From contig CAMDAY010000094.1 in NCBI GenBank assembly GCA_945888895.1, forward strand, positions 1 to 7,904: DNA of 7,904 nucleotides, given 5' to 3'. Positions 5,227-7,904 of the stretch are shown here, in pieces; position 1 is the first letter of the stretch, and every line of letters begins with the position of its first letter. The stretch is from Dehalococcoides mccartyi (GTDB lineage Bacteria; Chloroflexota; Dehalococcoidia; UBA2979). The notes below the pieces were generated by a model that worked only from the letters and a program-made list of their open reading frames with translations, was not told where the DNA came from and searched no databases. A program made the translations under genes and the position numbers.

Positions 5227-6956
5227 GCAGCGCCCCCTCGAACGCCGCACCTGCGAGCGCCGCCCAGGACTGGAAGCAGGCCAGCGTCGACGGGTTCTTC
5301 ATCGCTGCGGAGGCGGTGGCCTGGTACATCATGGTCCACGTGGGCGCGACCGGCCTGGAGTATGCGTTTCTCTCGCAGCTCGGCGATCGCGTGCGCGTCG
5401 CCTCGAACGCGACGGACCTCGCCACGGCGAGCCGGGCGTCTGAGGCGCTGGCGCTGATCGAGCGCGCGGCGATCGTCGAACATGGCCCGGGGCTGCTCGT
5501 GGTCATGGCAACGGCGTTCGGTGGCTTCGCCCTGATGCGCGCGCTCCTTCGCGCGAGGTTCGAGGGCATCCTCGGCGCGATCGTGCTGCTCGCCTCGTCG
5601 GTGCTGGCGTTGAACGTGCTGCTGCACATCGCGATCACGGGCGACCTGCGGGTGTGGGACGCCGCCGGCTTCGCCGCCTACCTCGCCGACGCGGACGGCC
5701 TCGCCAGCGTCGCGGACATCGACGCGTTCGTCAGGAACCCCGATCTCTCGCGACCACACGGGTCGACGATCGCATTCGTCATGGTGTTCCTGCCCGTGAT
5801 GTGGGTGCGCTTCGTCGTGGCCGCGCGGTCGAAGGTGACGTTTGACCGCGTGCTGCGCTCGTTCAGTGCGGGCTTCGCGTTCACGATCCTGGGCCTCGCG
5901 TTCTCCGCGCTGGAAGGCAACCAGCGCGTGTCGATGTTTGCGGTGCCGCAGTTCGTCCTCGGCATGCTGGCACTCGCCGTCGCGAACAACGCACGGGCGG
6001 TCGCTCCCGTCGACGGCCCTCGACGCACCGGGCCGTGGATCGCGGCGGTGGGGGGCACGGTCGCCGTACTCCTCGGCGTGGCGCTGCTGCTGGCGATGCT
6101 GGCGTTCCTCAACATCGGTGCATTGCTGAACGCGATCGGCGAGATCGCGTGGACAATCATCGCGTTCATCCTGATCCTGGTGATCACGCCCATCTACTGG
6201 CTGATCGAGCAGATCGTGCGACTGCTGCTGCCGAACGGCCTGCAAGGCCTCCCCGCGCTGCCGAACCTCCAGCTCGGCCCACCGCCGGAGCTCGATCCTT
6301 CGAAGCAGCCCACGGGTTTCGGCGTGCCGGACTGGGCGCAGAACGGGCTCAAGTTCCTCGCGGTGACGCTGATCCTGTACGTGATCTACCGCCTCGCGCT
6401 CGCGCTGATGGCGCGCCGCCGCGTCTTCACCGGCGCGGTCGACGAGGTGCGTGGGCAGGCCTCGAGCGGCGTCGGGCTTGGTTCGATCCTCCGCAGCCTG
6501 CTGCCCAACCCCCGCAAGCCCTCCGGGGACGACTGGCTGCGCTTGCAGCCGATCTACCGCCTCTATGCGCGCGCCGCGATGGCCGCCGAGGACCGCGGCT
6601 ATCGCTATCTCGGCGGGGAGACGCCGATCGAGTTCGTGACGCGTGCCGAGCGTGTGCTGGAGGCCCCTCCGTACCCACCGATCGGCCTCGCCTTCGACCG
6701 TGCGCGCTACGGGCGACACTTCCCCGAGGACGGGCAGGTGCGCTCGCTCGACGCCGCGCTGTCGGCATGGGAGGCGGCGACCCCGCCGACCGAGGAGCTC
6801 CGCAACCGCGTGGCCGGCGCCGCGCCGTTGACCGACACGCAGGAGTTTCTGCTCCACATCGTCGCGCGGAAGCGGTACATCCAGCAGCGCCGGCCAGGCC
6901 CTCGCGGCGCACCGGATCCCGACGAACGCCAGCGGCCCATCGCGCCCATGATCTAG
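5223..6956 (+). CDS. Polytopic membrane protein with C-terminal DUF4129 domain, no transglutaminase domain
   Basis: A 577-residue protein with about nine hydrophobic segments, near 24-42, 90-108, 115-138, 181-200, 213-230, 237-255, 272-297, 303-336 and 376-396. A soluble tail follows. Residues about 438-520 match the DUF4129 pattern: WLRLQPIYRLYARAAMAA, a GETPIEFVTRAERVL core, then FDRARYGRHF. In related operons the third gene is a membrane transglutaminase (TgpA-like) with this same tail. Here I find no Cys-His-Asp transglutaminase core between the membrane segments; the non-membrane stretches (about 43-89, 139-180 and 340-370) are too short to hold one. The start ATG 5223 overlaps the DUF58 stop; the frame stays open upstream to 5088, but that extension is Arg/Pro-rich shadow of the DUF58 gene. 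The role is unknown, probably a membrane partner of the ATPase and DUF58 protein. The stop is TAG, 14 bases before the next gene. Confidence 0.85.
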   Translation: MSSAPSNAAPASAAQDWKQASVDGFFIAAEAVAWYIMVHVGATGLEYAFLSQLGDRVRVASNATDLATASRASEALALIERAAIVEHGPGLLVVMATAFGGFALMRALLRARFEGILGAIVLLASSVLALNVLLHIAITGDLRVWDAAGFAAYLADADGLASVADIDAFVRNPDLSRPHGSTIAFVMVFLPVMWVRFVVAARSKVTFDRVLRSFSAGFAFTILGLAFSALEGNQRVSMFAVPQFVLGMLALAVANNARAVAPVDGPRRTGPWIAAVGGTVAVLLGVALLLAMLAFLNIGALLNAIGEIAWTIIAFILILVITPIYWLIEQIVRLLLPNGLQGLPALPNLQLGPPPELDPSKQPTGFGVPDWAQNGLKFLAVTLILYVIYRLALALMARRRVFTGAVDEVRGQASSGVGLGSILRSLLPNPRKPSGDDWLRLQPIYRLYARAAMAAEDRGYRYLGGETPIEFVTRAERVLEAPPYPPIGLAFDRARYGRHFPEDGQVRSLDAALSAWEAATPPTEELRNRVAGAAPLTDTQEFLLHIVARKRYIQQRRPGPRGAPDPDERQRPIAPMI

Positions 6957-6970
6957 TCGGAGAACTGACG

Positions 6971-7798
6971 ATGCCCATCGAATCGATTGCGGAGCTGGTG
7001 CAGTTCGCGCCGGACACCTATGGCCTGCGCTGGCTGCAGCACGTCGCCGTGTTCGTCGTCACGGACGAGGGCGTGATCCTGGTCGACCCATGCGGCGATG
7101 TGAATCGGCGCACGCCGGACGTGTTGAAGCAGGCGATCCGCGCCGTGACCGACCAGCCGGTGAAGTACGTCGTCTACTCCCACTGGGGTGCGGACCACGG
7201 CATCGGTGGCGCGGTGTTCGAGGACACCGCCACGTTCGTCGCGCACAAGAACGCCGTGCCGCGCATGCAGGCGACGAACGACCCCGCGTCACCGCTGCCC
7301 TCGATGACCTTCGATCAGCTCACGACGATCGAGCTCGGCGGGACGAAGATCGATCTGCATCCGACCAACTTCTCGTCGAATGACGACTACATCGTCATTC
7401 ACCACCCCGCGCAGCGGGTCGCGATGCTCGTGGACATCGTTCAGCCGAAGAGCGCGCCGTTCCGCAACCTCCTCGGCCACCCGGACGAGGTGCTGCGCGT
7501 CCTCAACTGGCTCCACGACGACCTGGACTTCGACCAGTTCATCTCCGGCCATGTGACGCCCAGCATGGTCGCGACGAAGGCCGATGTCGCGGAGCAGCGC
7601 CAGTACTACCTCGACCTCTCCAACGCGATCGAGGCGGCTCGCGCCGCCGGTGCGGCAGACGAGTCGCCTGCCATGCTCGAGTCGGTGCGAGCGCGCCTCG
7701 CACCGAAATACGGCGAATGGCGTCGCTTCCCTGACCTCGCGTTAAACATCGAGGGGATGATCGGCTGGCGCGCCGGGAAGAACCTCCGGACGACGTAG
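6971..7798 (+). CDS. Metallo-beta-lactamase fold protein with an altered metal site
   Basis: A 275-residue cytoplasmic protein with no signal peptide. It has the MBL order: VAVFVVTDEGVILVDPCGD (25-43), PVKYVVYSHWGADHGIGGAVF (63-83), a middle strand region, AMLVDIV (151-157) and FISGHVTPS (190-198). The usual HxHxDH reads H71-W-G73-A-D75-H76, so the second His is Gly. An ungapped alignment from memory to the usual GPGHSDGD-to-GDLV stretch puts S136 where the next His should be. D155 and H194 are kept. One metal site (D75, H76, H194, with D155 as bridge) may therefore survive while the other has only H71. The reaction is unknown; the family includes hydrolases, thioesterases, lactonases and others. 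The start ATG 6971 has GGAGA at 6959-6963. It follows the DUF4129 gene by 14 bases and is the last gene of the operon. Confidence 0.88.
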   Translation: MPIESIAELVQFAPDTYGLRWLQHVAVFVVTDEGVILVDPCGDVNRRTPDVLKQAIRAVTDQPVKYVVYSHWGADHGIGGAVFEDTATFVAHKNAVPRMQATNDPASPLPSMTFDQLTTIELGGTKIDLHPTNFSSNDDYIVIHHPAQRVAMLVDIVQPKSAPFRNLLGHPDEVLRVLNWLHDDLDFDQFISGHVTPSMVATKADVAEQRQYYLDLSNAIEAARAAGAADESPAMLESVRARLAPKYGEWRRFPDLALNIEGMIGWRAGKNLRTT

Positions 7799-7853
7799 CG
7801 GGTCTCTGCCGTCCCCGGTGAGTTGCAGTCCGAGGCTGCGGTCGTAGACGGCC

Positions 7854-7904
7854 TCCGCCGGGAGTGTGAGGGGCGCAGCCCCTCACAGTTGGTTCCTCTT
7901 CTTC
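7854..7904 (+). repeat. Dispersed palindromic repeat, copy 2 (cut by window end)
   Basis: The same element as at 2684-2754 but in opposite orientation. Identity begins at TCCGCCGGGAGTGTGAGGGG (7854-7873) and runs to the window end. The hairpin is a 10-bp stem, 7865-7874 with 7878-7887, around GCA. The second, C-rich hairpin seen in copy 1 would lie just beyond the window. Relative to copy 1 the flanks are inverted, yet the three-base loop reads GCA on the + strand in both. Confidence 0.75.
7865..7902 (+). terminator. Possible terminator of the four-gene operon
   Basis: The GC-rich 10-bp hairpin begins 66 bases after the MBL stop codon and is followed by a T-rich but interrupted tract (GTTGGTTCCTCTTCTT). 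This could work as an intrinsic terminator for + strand transcription. The T-tract is not a clean run, and the same hairpin is part of a dispersed repeat found where no gene ends, so termination may be incidental. Confidence 0.4.

Noticed and set aside
4575..6857. Very long open frame (760 codons) on the minus strand, opposite the DUF58 and DUF4129 genes
   Set aside because: It is composed almost entirely of Arg, Ala, Gly, Glu, Asp and His with no domain motifs, and mirrors codon-position GC bias of the real genes. It is a high-GC shadow frame.
6035..6970. In-frame extension upstream of the MBL ATG
   Set aside because: The frame is open but overlaps the DUF4129 gene, is Arg/Pro/Ala-rich and lacks motifs; a good ribosome site precedes ATG 6971.
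7539..7886. Minus-strand frame starting in the repeat (MRGCAPHT), also seen at the other repeat copy
   Set aside because: Both copies start the same way only because the palindrome encodes those residues; the rest is shadow of the MBL gene or of intergenic DNA.
7799..7904. Open reading beyond the MBL TAG to the window end
   Set aside because: The frame stays open for 35 codons but shows no MBL-related sequence and runs into the palindromic repeat; it looks like chance at high GC.
1..7904. CRISPR arrays, tRNA, rRNA, insertion sequences
   Set aside because: No regularly spaced repeats, no cloverleaf-like or rRNA-like stretch, and no transposase motif were seen on either strand.

Overview
This is a high-GC bacterial chromosomal window. 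It has compact gene spacing, frequent ATGA overlaps and clear Shine-Dalgarno sites. The organism is probably an environmental bacterium. Chloroflexota fits the style of the DUF58 protein and the TGnTATnnT promoter-like boxes, but this is a low-confidence guess and an actinobacterial origin is not excluded. Six of the eight stop codons that can be read here are TAG, which is unusual at this GC content.

Left part (1-2525). The last 13 codons of an unidentified gene overlap, by ATGA, a small VOC/glyoxalase-fold protein on the + strand. Converging on it from the right is a minus-strand pair. The first gene is cinA (competence/damage-inducible family, MoCF domain plus nicotinamide-nucleotide amidase domain). 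Six bases after it comes a DUF2971 family gene that is whole except for one in-frame TAG, so it is called a pseudogene. The VOC gene and the DUF2971 gene end on the same CTAG palindrome.

Divergent intergenic region (2526-2933). No gene is seen here. It holds a promoter-like 12-mer, CTGCTATCCTCG, facing outward in front of both cinA and the moxR-like gene. A perfect 11-bp dyad abuts the cinA copy. A two-hairpin dispersed repeat lies in the middle.

Right part (2934-7904). A four-gene + strand operon encodes a MoxR-type AAA+ ATPase, a membrane-anchored DUF58 protein, a nine-span membrane protein with a C-terminal DUF4129 domain, and a metallo-beta-lactamase-fold protein. The first three resemble the widespread MoxR / DUF58 / transglutaminase-DUF4129 cluster. 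Here, however, the third protein has no transglutaminase domain, the DUF58 protein has no recognisable MIDAS, and the fourth gene is an MBL-fold protein that lacks two of the three Zn1 ligands. The operon is closed by a second copy of the hairpin repeat in the opposite orientation, so the repeat pair brackets the four genes.

The likely logic is that the ATPase remodels a client with the DUF58 protein as adaptor, the DUF4129 protein is the membrane partner, and the MBL-fold protein is a cytoplasmic accessory. That assignment is inference from gene order and known families; no substrate can be read from the sequence.
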